From: Planctomycetota bacterium
GTDB lineage: Bacteria; Planctomycetota; UBA1135; GCA-002748355
Reading direction: 5' to 3'
DNA: 64,000 nucleotides
NCBI GenBank assembly: GCA_020638795.1
Contig: JACKHW010000002.1
Coordinates: 186,001-250,000, forward strand
Notes under the pieces: generated by a model
What the model was told of the DNA's origin: nothing
The model's input: only the letters and a program-made list of their open reading frames with translations
The model's database searches: none
In this document: in pieces, positions 53,336 through 61,587 of the stretch
How positions within the stretch are numbered: position 1 is the stretch's first letter
Layout: each line of letters begins with the position of its first letter
Position numbers and translations under genes: made by a program

Positions 53336-55414
53336 ATGCAACCACGGACAATGCAACCACGGTCCACACAACCACGGCCATTCGCTCGCCGGTTTCTGCT
53401 CGCCGTGTCGAAGGCAGCGCCCCTTGGCGCGATCGTCAGCGCTCTCGTGCTCGGCTCCTGTCATGACGGTGCTCTGAGCCCATCGCTCGTGACGAGTCCG
53501 AAGCCGTTCGGAGTCGTGCGCACGACTTGGGGGCAGCCTGTGGCACTCGCGCGCGTGATTCTGATCCCCTCGGATGCGGTCTCGACGACGCCGATCACCG
53601 CGGCCGATGTGTTGTCCGGCGTTTCCGAGAGCTACGACGAGCCGCTCGAAGATCTCGTCGCGAGTTCGGCCGCTTCGACGTTCGCTCAGGCAACGACCGG
53701 TGCTGACGGAACGTTCACCGTGAGCGGAGTGAACATGACTCGCTCCTACTACCCGTTCGTCGTGGTGACGAATGCGCAAGTAGGGGGTCAGGCTGCCGAT
53801 CTCTTCCCCGGCGGGACGATGTCGCGGGTCGCGCGAAGCGGGAACGCGCTTCTCGACATGAACATCGAGGTCACCGGGCATCCGTCTTCGAGTGCGACGC
53901 ACGTCGGGAGCTCGACCTGTCTCATCTGCCACTCGGACTACACGTCGCAAAAGGTGCACGCGCATCGCTTGGGATTTCGTCAACCCGGCGTGACCGGTGC
54001 GTTGCAGAGTCTCGTGCGCAAATCGGGTTTCGACGCGGGTCTCGCCTTCTTCAACGATGCGACGACCTCGAACTTCAAGACCGCCGGTACTTCGCTCTGG
54101 TACCACGGCTACGACGGGAGTCGTGGCTTCGACAAGTTCTTGATCGCGACGAGCGATCCGACCGGTGCCGAAATCCGTGTCTACCTTTGGAGGGATACCG
54201 CGGCCGGCAAATACAAGATCACGATGGAGAACCTCGCGACTCCAACCGACCCGGATCGGACCTTCGTCGTCGACCTCACGTACGGCGGTGCGATCTTCAA
54301 ACAGCGCTACATGCTCGCGATTCCGGATGCCGGATACGCCGGTCGCTATGCGTTCTTGCAATACCAGCATCAGGGCGACGACTTCAACTACGAGCGCACA
54401 CGGAAGGTATGGCGTGACTACGGAATGGATGCGTTCTGGAACTCGACGTCCAAGCTGCTCCGGTTCCCGAACAAGACGACCAACATCGAGTCCAATTGCA
54501 TGGCCTGTCACACGACGGGCTATCGCTACTTCGACAACGTGACGACGGGCGAGCGTCTTTGCGACGGCGTCGACGATGCAGCCGGGGTCTTCGACATCGA
54601 CGGTGATGCGAGCCCGGACGAACTCAATGTCGGCTGCGAAGTGTGTCACGGAGCGGGCAGTGAACACATCGGGTTCGCGAACGCGCGGGCGATCGTGTCA
54701 CCGAAGGCGCTCAGTCCCTCACGGGAGACGCAGCTCTGCGGTCGATGTCACGACGGCGTGCTCGGCAAGGACGACCGTGGCAACATGCAGCCGGTCGACT
54801 CCGCTGGCAGGATGGCTCCACCGGGGATCAGTCGTGCGGAGTTCTTGCGCGACTACACGAGCCGCAAGGGTCCCTCCACCGACGATCTGTGGACGGATGC
54901 GTTCCACAGCAAGACTTCGGGTCAGCAATACGCGGACTTCCTCAAGAGCGCGCACCACCGCAACGAGCGGCGGCTCGTCGTGTGTTCGGATTGTCACGAC
55001 CAGCACGGGAAGGGGGCATTCGATGGCGAGTTGAAGGGGGATCCAGCGAATGGCGCGATGTGTGCGACATGCCACGCGACCGAAATCAACGCGCACTTGC
55101 TCGAGAAGACCGGATCGGTCAAGTTGGGGTCGACGACGACCTGCACGAGCTGTCACTTCTCCAAGATCGCGAAGTCCGGTGCAGGCACGCGTGGCAAGCT
55201 GCTCGGCATGCTCACCGGCGGCGCAGGTGATGCCAACATCACATACTGGCAGAACGACATCAGTTCGCACCACACGGTGGTCCCCAAGAAGACCAATGTC
55301 GGCGTTTCCGGCAAGGTGCCCGGGACCGCGATGCCCGTGCCGTACGTCAACGCATGTGGCACGTGCCACGATGCCAGCAATCTGCAGTACTCGAGCCCGG
55401 CGATCGGAAAGTAG
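53336..55414 (+). CDS. Octaheme c-type cytochrome lipoprotein
   Basis: A 692-residue protein. The first residues contain three QPR repeats (MQPRTMQPRSTQPR), so the true start may be the second Met at 53351. A signal with lipobox ALVLGSC (Cys42) follows. Residues about 55-190 look like a carboxypeptidase-regulatory beta-sandwich (TGADGTFTVSGVNMTRSY). Eight CXXCH motifs are spread over the rest: CLICH, CMACH, CEVCH, CGRCH, CSDCH, CATCH, CTSCH and CGTCH. The segment around ACHTTGY and CEVCHGAGSEH resembles cytochrome c554-like proteins. With few hemes per residue it may carry a binding or catalytic domain. Lipid anchoring places it on a membrane face. Confidence 0.9.
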   Translation: MQPRTMQPRSTQPRPFARRFLLAVSKAAPLGAIVSALVLGSCHDGALSPSLVTSPKPFGVVRTTWGQPVALARVILIPSDAVSTTPITAADVLSGVSESYDEPLEDLVASSAASTFAQATTGADGTFTVSGVNMTRSYYPFVVVTNAQVGGQAADLFPGGTMSRVARSGNALLDMNIEVTGHPSSSATHVGSSTCLICHSDYTSQKVHAHRLGFRQPGVTGALQSLVRKSGFDAGLAFFNDATTSNFKTAGTSLWYHGYDGSRGFDKFLIATSDPTGAEIRVYLWRDTAAGKYKITMENLATPTDPDRTFVVDLTYGGAIFKQRYMLAIPDAGYAGRYAFLQYQHQGDDFNYERTRKVWRDYGMDAFWNSTSKLLRFPNKTTNIESNCMACHTTGYRYFDNVTTGERLCDGVDDAAGVFDIDGDASPDELNVGCEVCHGAGSEHIGFANARAIVSPKALSPSRETQLCGRCHDGVLGKDDRGNMQPVDSAGRMAPPGISRAEFLRDYTSRKGPSTDDLWTDAFHSKTSGQQYADFLKSAHHRNERRLVVCSDCHDQHGKGAFDGELKGDPANGAMCATCHATEINAHLLEKTGSVKLGSTTTCTSCHFSKIAKSGAGTRGKLLGMLTGGAGDANITYWQNDISSHHTVVPKKTNVGVSGKVPGTAMPVPYVNACGTCHDASNLQYSSPAIGK

Positions 55415-55421
55415 GCCGTTC

Positions 55422-56678
55422 TTGGACCGAAGAATCCTGTCCGTTTCGTTCCTGCTCTGCGTCGGTGCTGCGGCTGTCGCACAACAGAGTCAATGCGTCG
55501 TCTGTCACGCGAAGACGTCGCCCGAGATCGTCGAGCAGCATCGACGCAGTGTGCACGCCGATGCGACGAACTGCGTCGGGTGTCACGGTGGGGACCCCGC
55601 CGCGGCGACCACCGAGGGTGGGCATGCGGCGACGCGAGGCTTCCGAGCGAAGTTCTCCCAAGTCGATGCAGCCAAGCTCTGCGCGAGCTGTCACTCGGAC
55701 GTCGCGGCGATGAAGGCTCATGCGCTCGATGCACGTGTTGATGCGGAGTGGGCCGCTAGCACGCACGGGAAGCTGTGTGCTGCGGGCGATACTCGTGCGC
55801 CGAGTTGTGTCACGTGCCACGGCAGTCACGAAATCCTCTCGCGAAGCGATTCGAAGTCGCCGACCCATCGGAGTCACGTGCCCGGGGAGTGTGCGAAGTG
55901 CCACGCCGATCCCGCGAAGATGGGCGATTCGAAGCTTCCGACGGATCAACTGACGGAGTATCTGGCCGGTGCGCACGGCAAGCTCTTCACGAGCACGGAC
56001 CCCGCGCGACGCGAACTCGCACCGACCTGTGTCGATTGTCATGGAGCTCACGGAGCCAAGCCGCCGGACGCTCAGAGTGTCGCCGGTGTATGCAAGGACT
56101 GTCACTTCGAAGCGCAGCGCTATCTGTCGACGGGGGTGCATCAGGCGTCGCTTCGCCAGACCGGTGCGCCGAGTTGCGTCAATTGTCACGACAATCATCG
56201 CACGACGCTCGGCTCCGGGATCGAAGCGACGTGTAGCCAGTGCCACGAACAGGCGGACGACCCGGCTCACGACGTCGTCACGCGGCTCGCTAGTATCGTC
56301 GAAGGTGCCCAAGCGAAGATCCGACACCTCGACGAACTGCTCGCTGCGCATACGGACAAGGAGTCGACACGAGGACGGTTGCTCGAAGCCGAGCGTCGTC
56401 GAATCGATCAGCTCCACCGCAACATGCTCGACGTCGCGCACTCATTGCACATGGAGGATCTCTCCGTCGCCGTGCGCGAACTCGAACGGAGCATCGACAC
56501 GGTCGAAGCGATCAGCGAGACCGAACTCGAGGAGTCGAACGGGTTCTCGACACCGATGATCGTCGCGATCATGGCGACGATGGGTGTCGTCCTCGTCATT
56601 CTCAGCCTCGTCGTCGCCAAACTCTTGGCTCGACTCGCACGTGCAGAATCCTCACCGTCTCGGGAACGGTCGGCTTGA
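55422..56678 (+). CDS. Nonaheme c-type cytochrome with C-terminal membrane anchor
   Basis: A 418-residue protein read from TTG at 55422, 7 bp after the previous stop; this start gives a clean signal peptide (ILSVSFLLCVGAAAVAQ), whereas the in-frame ATGs upstream lie inside the previous gene. Nine CXXCH motifs occur in the first 290 residues: CVVCH, CVGCH, CASCH, CVTCH, CAKCH, CVDCH, CKDCH, CVNCH and CSQCH. A helical region (VVTRLASIVEGAQAKIRHLDELL) and a C-terminal transmembrane helix (TPMIVAIMATMGVVLVILSLVV) follow. It is probably anchored in the inner membrane with its hemes in the periplasm, next to the NapC-like protein encoded 3 bp downstream. Confidence 0.88.
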   Translation: MDRRILSVSFLLCVGAAAVAQQSQCVVCHAKTSPEIVEQHRRSVHADATNCVGCHGGDPAAATTEGGHAATRGFRAKFSQVDAAKLCASCHSDVAAMKAHALDARVDAEWAASTHGKLCAAGDTRAPSCVTCHGSHEILSRSDSKSPTHRSHVPGECAKCHADPAKMGDSKLPTDQLTEYLAGAHGKLFTSTDPARRELAPTCVDCHGAHGAKPPDAQSVAGVCKDCHFEAQRYLSTGVHQASLRQTGAPSCVNCHDNHRTTLGSGIEATCSQCHEQADDPAHDVVTRLASIVEGAQAKIRHLDELLAAHTDKESTRGRLLEAERRRIDQLHRNMLDVAHSLHMEDLSVAVRELERSIDTVEAISETELEESNGFSTPMIVAIMATMGVVLVILSLVVAKLLARLARAESSPSRERSA

Positions 56679-56681
56679 ACC

Positions 56682-58424
56682 ATGAATGTCTTCAAGAAGG
56701 TTCTCCTGCTTCCCTGGCGCTGCCTGAAATGGTGCTTCGCGACGCGCGTGCGCACACTGGCGTCGACCTTCGGGATCTTGTGCGTGATGCTCGGCGGCAG
56801 TTATGCGGCGTACAAATACTCCGTGTCGTCGCACTTCTGTCACCAATGCCACTTCATGGACCCTTACTGCGAGTCCTGGTCGAAGTCGACGCATCGGGAC
56901 GTGGATTGCGTCAAGTGTCACTTCGAGCCGGGTTTCGGTAACGAGCTGCATGGCAAGTGGGTCGCCGTCAAGCAGCTCGCGTCCGCGGTCACCGGCGCCT
57001 ACAGCTCGATGCCGTATGCCGAGGTCAGCGATGCTTCCTGCATGCGGTCGGGTTGTCACACGAACGAAGAACTCTCGAAGCCCGTCCTGTTCAGCGATCG
57101 AGGCATCGGGTTCAAGCACGAGACGCACATGACCGAGATGCGTCGAGGGATCAAGCTCGCCTGTACGTCCTGCCACTTCCAAAAAATGCGGGACGTCCAC
57201 ATCGAGGTGGACAAGTCGACGTGTTTCCTTTGTCACTTCAAGGACAGCAACGCTGCCGTCGATACCTCCCGCCTCGCGAGTGGGATGCCGGCGAACGGTC
57301 ATGACAAGCTCGGATCTTGTGATACGTGTCACGGCCCGCCGACGAAGATCGCGGAGGTCGGGCGGTTCCGTGTCGACCACGCTGACTTCGTGAAGCGCGG
57401 AATGTCGTGCTTGCAGTGCCACGTCGAGCTGAGCCCGAAGCCGAGCTACGTCGGCGCCGAGCGTTGTCTCTCGTGTCACAACGAGCCCGAGAAGATGGCC
57501 AAGATCGGCGAGACGGGCCTGATGCACGTTGCCCACGTGACGAAGAAGAAGATGCACTGCTACCAGTGCCACACGCTCATTCCACACAAGCGTGTTCCGA
57601 CGGATGGGGACCCAGCGATGCAGACGCAGAATCCAGCGCCGACAGGCGGTGGTGTCGGGGGCCACTTCAAGAATGGCTGTGCCCTGTGTCACATGGACTC
57701 GCATGGACCACAAGCACAGCTTTATGCCGGGACCGGCGCCAAGGGCGTTGCGGCTCAGTCCGACCCGATGCATCTCCTGGGCATGGACTGCATCGCGTGC
57801 CACCGCACCGCCACGGCTCCGTCAGACGGGACCTCGAGTTCGGCGCACGCTACGGTGTCTCCGACGCAGGCGTGCACGGAGTGCCATGCGGATCGCTATG
57901 ATTCGTTCGTCGGTGCCTTCCGGGAAAGTGTTGCCGAGATCGAGACGTACTTGAACAAGCGCCTCAGCGATATCGAGGCGAAGGTACAGGGCAAGTTGAA
58001 GAGCGGCGAACTCCTCGAGCGCGAAACATACAGGCTCCGTGAGAAGGTCACGGCGAACCTGCGCTTCCTCGCCGAGGCGAAAGCGATTCACAATCCGCTC
58101 TACTCGATCGAGGTTCTGCGTGATGCGAGAGATACGCTCGACCAACTCGGTGAGGCTCTCGAAGTCGACGAGCCGGATGACGATCCGCCGAACGGACTCG
58201 AGCGCGAGGATTGCGGTGTTTGCCACGACGAACTTCCGGCGCCCGGGGACCTGACGATCCCTCAGGGTTGGGTGTATCCCCACGCGTTGCACACGGAGAA
58301 GACGGGGCTGGGTTGTGCGGATTGCCACATGGGTGACCAGCATCCGCCCCAGGCGCCGACTGCCGAAGCGTCGTGTAAGACTTGCCACAAGGACGATCGA
58401 TATCGGACCGGCAAGAAGAATTGA
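56682..58424 (+). CDS. NapC/NirT-like membrane-anchored cytochrome with 15 heme motifs
   Basis: A 580-residue protein with an uncleaved N-terminal membrane helix (RTLASTFGILCVMLGGSYAAY) directly followed by HFCHQCHFMDPYCESWSKSTH, the NapC/NirT pattern of quinol-oxidising cytochromes. Fourteen CXXCH motifs (first CHQCH, CVKCH; last CGVCH, CADCH, CKTCH) plus one CX4CH (CMRSGCH from Cys120) give up to 15 hemes. A helical insert (about 415-490) splits the last three hemes off. NapC-type proteins take electrons from the quinol pool, so this is the likely entry point of the conduit. It follows the nonaheme gene by 3 bp. Confidence 0.92.
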   Translation: MNVFKKVLLLPWRCLKWCFATRVRTLASTFGILCVMLGGSYAAYKYSVSSHFCHQCHFMDPYCESWSKSTHRDVDCVKCHFEPGFGNELHGKWVAVKQLASAVTGAYSSMPYAEVSDASCMRSGCHTNEELSKPVLFSDRGIGFKHETHMTEMRRGIKLACTSCHFQKMRDVHIEVDKSTCFLCHFKDSNAAVDTSRLASGMPANGHDKLGSCDTCHGPPTKIAEVGRFRVDHADFVKRGMSCLQCHVELSPKPSYVGAERCLSCHNEPEKMAKIGETGLMHVAHVTKKKMHCYQCHTLIPHKRVPTDGDPAMQTQNPAPTGGGVGGHFKNGCALCHMDSHGPQAQLYAGTGAKGVAAQSDPMHLLGMDCIACHRTATAPSDGTSSSAHATVSPTQACTECHADRYDSFVGAFRESVAEIETYLNKRLSDIEAKVQGKLKSGELLERETYRLREKVTANLRFLAEAKAIHNPLYSIEVLRDARDTLDQLGEALEVDEPDDDPPNGLEREDCGVCHDELPAPGDLTIPQGWVYPHALHTEKTGLGCADCHMGDQHPPQAPTAEASCKTCHKDDRYRTGKKN

Positions 58425-58488
58425 TCCATTTCCATACGCAGTTCGCCGTCTCCGCGACGTAACCATGTGAGTGACTTCAGGAGCCAAC

Positions 58489-59226
58489 ATGAATCTTCGA
58501 ATCAGTCTTCTGTCTGCCTGCGCCCTACTTCCCGTGCTCGCGTTCACGGTGCCGACCGATGGAGGTGACAACTCCGGAGCACTCGAGCCGGTCGCCAAGA
58601 ACCGCTACGTCGGTGCGGAGGCGTGCAAGAACTGCCACCAGGATCCGGCCAAGGGCGATCCGTACCACAAGTGGGCGGTTCGAAAGGACGGGCACGCTCA
58701 GGCATACGCGCGGCTCGCGACTGCCGAGGCGAAGGAAGTCGGGGCGAAGCACGGTGTCGAGGATCCGCAGAAGAGCGAGAAGTGCCTCAAGTGCCACGTG
58801 ACTGCGTTCGGCGTCAAAAAGGGCGACATCAAGAAGGGCTTCGAGATGTCGCAGGGCGTGCAGTGCGAAAGCTGTCACGGACCGGGCGAGACGCACGCGA
58901 AGACGCGCTTCAAGGAAGCCGCCTCGGGCAAGGTCAACCCCGATGAATACATCAAGATCCCGGACGACGAGATCATCAAGACCGTGACGGCATCGACGTG
59001 CGTCGAGTGTCACAACGACAAGAGCCCGACGTTCAAGCCCTTCTGCTACAAGGAGCGTCGCGCCGAAGTCGCGCACCTCGATCCGCGCAAGAAGCGCACT
59101 CCCGAGGAGATGAAAGAACTCGAGAAGAAGTGCGGCCCCGAGCTCAAGTGCGAGAAGTGCTCGAGCGAGAAGGGCGAAGGCGAGGGCGAGAAAAAGACCG
59201 AAGAAGGCGATTCCCCGAAGAAGTGA
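58489..59226 (+). CDS. Tetraheme c-type cytochrome (c554-like) with charged tail
   Basis: A 245-residue periplasmic protein from the ATG at 58489, with CAGGAG six nt upstream; the ATG at 58471 lacks such a site. It has a signal peptide (RISLLSACALLPVLAFTV). Four CXXCH motifs: CKNCH in RYVGAEACKNCH, CLKCH, CESCH in VQCESCHGPGE and CVECH. The YVGAEACKxCH and GVQCESCHGPG patterns are typical of cytochrome c554/perchlorate-type tetraheme proteins. A CEKCS near the end lacks the His, and the last 25 residues are Glu/Lys-rich. It is probably a soluble carrier. A 64-bp gap separates it from the operon upstream, so it may also have its own promoter. Confidence 0.9.
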   Translation: MNLRISLLSACALLPVLAFTVPTDGGDNSGALEPVAKNRYVGAEACKNCHQDPAKGDPYHKWAVRKDGHAQAYARLATAEAKEVGAKHGVEDPQKSEKCLKCHVTAFGVKKGDIKKGFEMSQGVQCESCHGPGETHAKTRFKEAASGKVNPDEYIKIPDDEIIKTVTASTCVECHNDKSPTFKPFCYKERRAEVAHLDPRKKRTPEEMKELEKKCGPELKCEKCSSEKGEGEGEKKTEEGDSPKK

Positions 59227-59232
59227 CCGGGA

Positions 59233-59262
59233 CTCGGCCTCCACGTCGTGGCCTGAGCCGAG
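59233..59262 (+). terminator. Possible terminator hairpin at end of cytochrome operon
   Basis: CTCGGC (59233-59238) pairs with GCCGAG (59257-59262), with an inner CCAC/GTGG stem. No T-run follows, so this would be a weak or Rho-assisted end. It lies between the convergent tetraheme and amidohydrolase genes. Confidence 0.3.
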
Positions 59263-59322
59263 AGATTACCTTGGGAGCGTGTGCAAAAACTCGAACATGC
59301 ACCGAGCACGTGCCCGAGGTTT

Positions 59323-60366
59323 TCAACGCGCTGCTCGCTCACTCAGGAATCCTTCGAGTACGTTCACGACGTTGAGGCCGACGGAGTCGACGGCGTAGCC
59401 GCCTTCCATGCAGAACACGGTGGGCACGGCCACGCCACCGAGCTGCTCGCCGATTCGCAGGTAGTCACTCGAGCGAAGAGCGAACGAGCTGATCGGGTCG
59501 TCCTCGAAGGTGTCGACTCCGAGGGCGACGATGAGCGCGTCGGGTCCGAACGCGCGCACTCGCTGCAGACACGACTCGAAGGCGCGGCTCCACGTGCTCC
59601 AAGTCGTGCCCGCGGAAAGCGGATAGTTGGCATTGGCGCCTTCCCCACTGCCGACGCCCGTCTCCGCAGCCAGGCCACTGAAGTACGGGTAGGCGAAATC
59701 GGGATGCCCGTGGATCGATAGCGTCAGCGTGTCGCCGCACGCGTAGAAGATGTCTTGTGTTCCGTTTCCATGGTGGAAGTCGACGTCGATGATCGCGAGA
59801 CGGTTCGCGCCGGCCAGCTGCAAGGTCGCTGCGGCGATGGCCGCGTTGTTGAGGAAGCAATAGCCACCGAACATGTCGATCGCGGCGTGGTGCCCCGGGG
59901 GTCGGCAGAGCGCGAATGCGCTGCCGCCTCCGGCGGCAACGTGCCTCGCGGCGGCGACCGCACTCGCAGCGGAGGAACTCGCAGCGCGCCACGTCGTGCG
60001 TGTGATCGCGGTGTCCGCAGCGAGCGCGTAGTACGCCGCGCGCGCGTCGATCCTGCGCGGTTCGCGAACAGCAGGCATGCGACGCGCGCAGTTCGCGTTG
60101 GCAATCACATCGCCCGAGAGTCCCGCGCGATTCCATTCTTCCCACGCGGTTTCCAGAAAGTGTAGGTAGCCAGCATCGTGCACGACACGAACGGGCGCCA
60201 TGTCGAGTTCGCCGGGCGCGCGAGGGGCTTCGAAGCCTCGTGAGGCGAGTCGTTCCAAGACCGAGTCGATTCGTGATGACCGTTCGAACGGTTCGACCAT
60301 CGCGCCGCCGTGGAGTTCGAAGCTCGGAGCGTGAAGCGCGTGGTCCGCGCTGAAGTAGGTCTGCAT
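59323..60366 (-). CDS. aphA: Acetylpolyamine amidohydrolase (class II histone-deacetylase fold)
   Basis: A 347-residue zinc amidohydrolase. The active site is complete: His159/His160 in PPGHHAAIDMFGGYCF, zinc ligands Asp196 and His198 in DVDFHHGNGTQDIFY and Asp285 in GVDTFEDDP, and Tyr324 in MEGGYAV. The N-terminal FSADHALH and ELHGGAMVEPFE fit the acetylpolyamine branch, and every catalytic position is offset by one from the Mycoplana enzyme as I remember it. It should remove acetyl groups from acetylated putrescine, spermidine or similar amines in the cytoplasm. It is convergent with the cytochrome operon and lies 41 bp downstream of the methyltransferase genes. Confidence 0.92.
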   Translation of the reverse strand: MQTYFSADHALHAPSFELHGGAMVEPFERSSRIDSVLERLASRGFEAPRAPGELDMAPVRVVHDAGYLHFLETAWEEWNRAGLSGDVIANANCARRMPAVREPRRIDARAAYYALAADTAITRTTWRAASSSAASAVAAARHVAAGGGSAFALCRPPGHHAAIDMFGGYCFLNNAAIAAATLQLAGANRLAIIDVDFHHGNGTQDIFYACGDTLTLSIHGHPDFAYPYFSGLAAETGVGSGEGANANYPLSAGTTWSTWSRAFESCLQRVRAFGPDALIVALGVDTFEDDPISSFALRSSDYLRIGEQLGGVAVPTVFCMEGGYAVDSVGLNVVNVLEGFLSERAAR

Positions 60367-60407
60367 CGTGAACGCAGGCTACACGGACCGAGGGACTGCA
60401 CTCGTGG

Positions 60408-61583
60408 TCAGATCGCGACGACCCTCGCGTCGACCCCCAGGGCGCGGCATTCGTCTTCGACCTCGGAAAGGTACACCGGGTTGGCGACGAGGACGACGTC
60501 CGGTCGGAGTTCCGGGAGTGCGCACGGAGCAACGATGACGTGCCCCGTTCCCGCGACGTAGCGATTCGTCTTGCGTGGATTCTTGTCGACGGCGGCGAGG
60601 ATCTCCGGGCCACGGTCGAGCACGTTGAGGAGCATGACTCCCTTGGAACCCGCACCTTGGATGACGACGCGCTTCCGGGTGCGTGACGTGCCGAGTTCCC
60701 GATCGAGTGTTTCGTTGGCGGTCTGCACCGTGGAGTCGAAGACACGGTTGAGCCCTCGAGCGGCGGCGATGGCGACTTCGATGGACGGCTGATCGGCAGA
60801 GGCGCGAGCGGTATCGATCGCGCGCGGCCGTGCAACTGCGGAGAGGAACTGATCGTCGAACGCCCGTCGCAGCTCGACCACTTCGAAGCCCGCTCGTCCG
60901 AGAGCTTCGCGCAGCGACGCCTCGGAGAAATAGCCACAGTGCTCGTAGATCAGATCCCAGATGCCGCCGCGGAAGCTGTGCTCGGCGTTCGGGACTTCGA
61001 TGTAGAGGCGACCTGCCGGATTCGTCTCGATCAACTCACGAAACCCTTGCAACAGTGCGAGTGGGTTCTCGACGTGTTCGAGGACGTGACGATTGACGAC
61101 GAGCTTCGGTGCGAGCGTCGAACTCGCCGTACCGAGAAACTCGTTGCGGAGATCGAGCGTGCCGCCGCCCTGGGTCGGTTCGGACGTCGATGCCGTGAGG
61201 CTCCGGTCGAAGCCGATTGCACGGAACGGTCCGTGACGCACGAGTTCGCGCAAGAAGTCGCCTTGCCCGCATCCGACTTCGACGACGAGGTCTTGCTCGG
61301 TCAGGCCAACGGCAAGTTCGCGGGAGAGTGCTTCTTGATACGCGGCAAAGCGCGGCGAGAAGACCTGGCTGTTCTCGTAGGAGGGCGAGTAGGCGACGAG
61401 CGAAGGGTCGAATGCTTGGTTGAAGACGAAGCCCGTCGCGGTGCAGAGGCCGAGCCGTAGTGTGCCACGCATCGCCGTTCGCGCGGCTTCCGCGTCGTCG
61501 TAGAGCACGTTGCAGAAGACCGGTACGTTCTCGAGTTCGAAGATCGTCTCGAGTTCCGACGTCGGTTCGAGTGGCGATTGCAT
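60408..61583 (-). CDS. Class I SAM methyltransferase, sugar C-methyltransferase type (zinc site degraded)
   Basis: A 391-residue protein of the three-part C-methyltransferase family: a small N-terminal domain, a Rossmann SAM domain (motif I VVEVGCGQGDFL, then NRHVLEHVENPLALL and VPNAEHSF) and a C-terminal domain with RVVIQGAGSKGVMLLNVL that resembles the nucleotide-binding end of NDP-hexose C-methyltransferases. The N-terminal zinc-binding Cys pairs usual in the family are not present (a single Cys in LGLCTATG). Family enzymes methylate carbon on NDP-sugars; the loss of zinc Cys may mean a changed substrate. It lies 4 bp downstream of its paralogue. Confidence 0.85.
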   Translation of the reverse strand: MQSPLEPTSELETIFELENVPVFCNVLYDDAEAARTAMRGTLRLGLCTATGFVFNQAFDPSLVAYSPSYENSQVFSPRFAAYQEALSRELAVGLTEQDLVVEVGCGQGDFLRELVRHGPFRAIGFDRSLTASTSEPTQGGGTLDLRNEFLGTASSTLAPKLVVNRHVLEHVENPLALLQGFRELIETNPAGRLYIEVPNAEHSFRGGIWDLIYEHCGYFSEASLREALGRAGFEVVELRRAFDDQFLSAVARPRAIDTARASADQPSIEVAIAAARGLNRVFDSTVQTANETLDRELGTSRTRKRVVIQGAGSKGVMLLNVLDRGPEILAAVDKNPRKTNRYVAGTGHVIVAPCALPELRPDVVLVANPVYLSEVEDECRALGVDARVVAI

Positions 61584-61587
61584 GAGC

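Noticed and set aside
53336..55414. Hydroxylamine oxidoreductase or octaheme nitrite reductase
   Set aside because: The eight motifs are all CXXCH, widely and unevenly spaced, with a beta-sandwich at the N-terminus; the layout does not match those enzymes.
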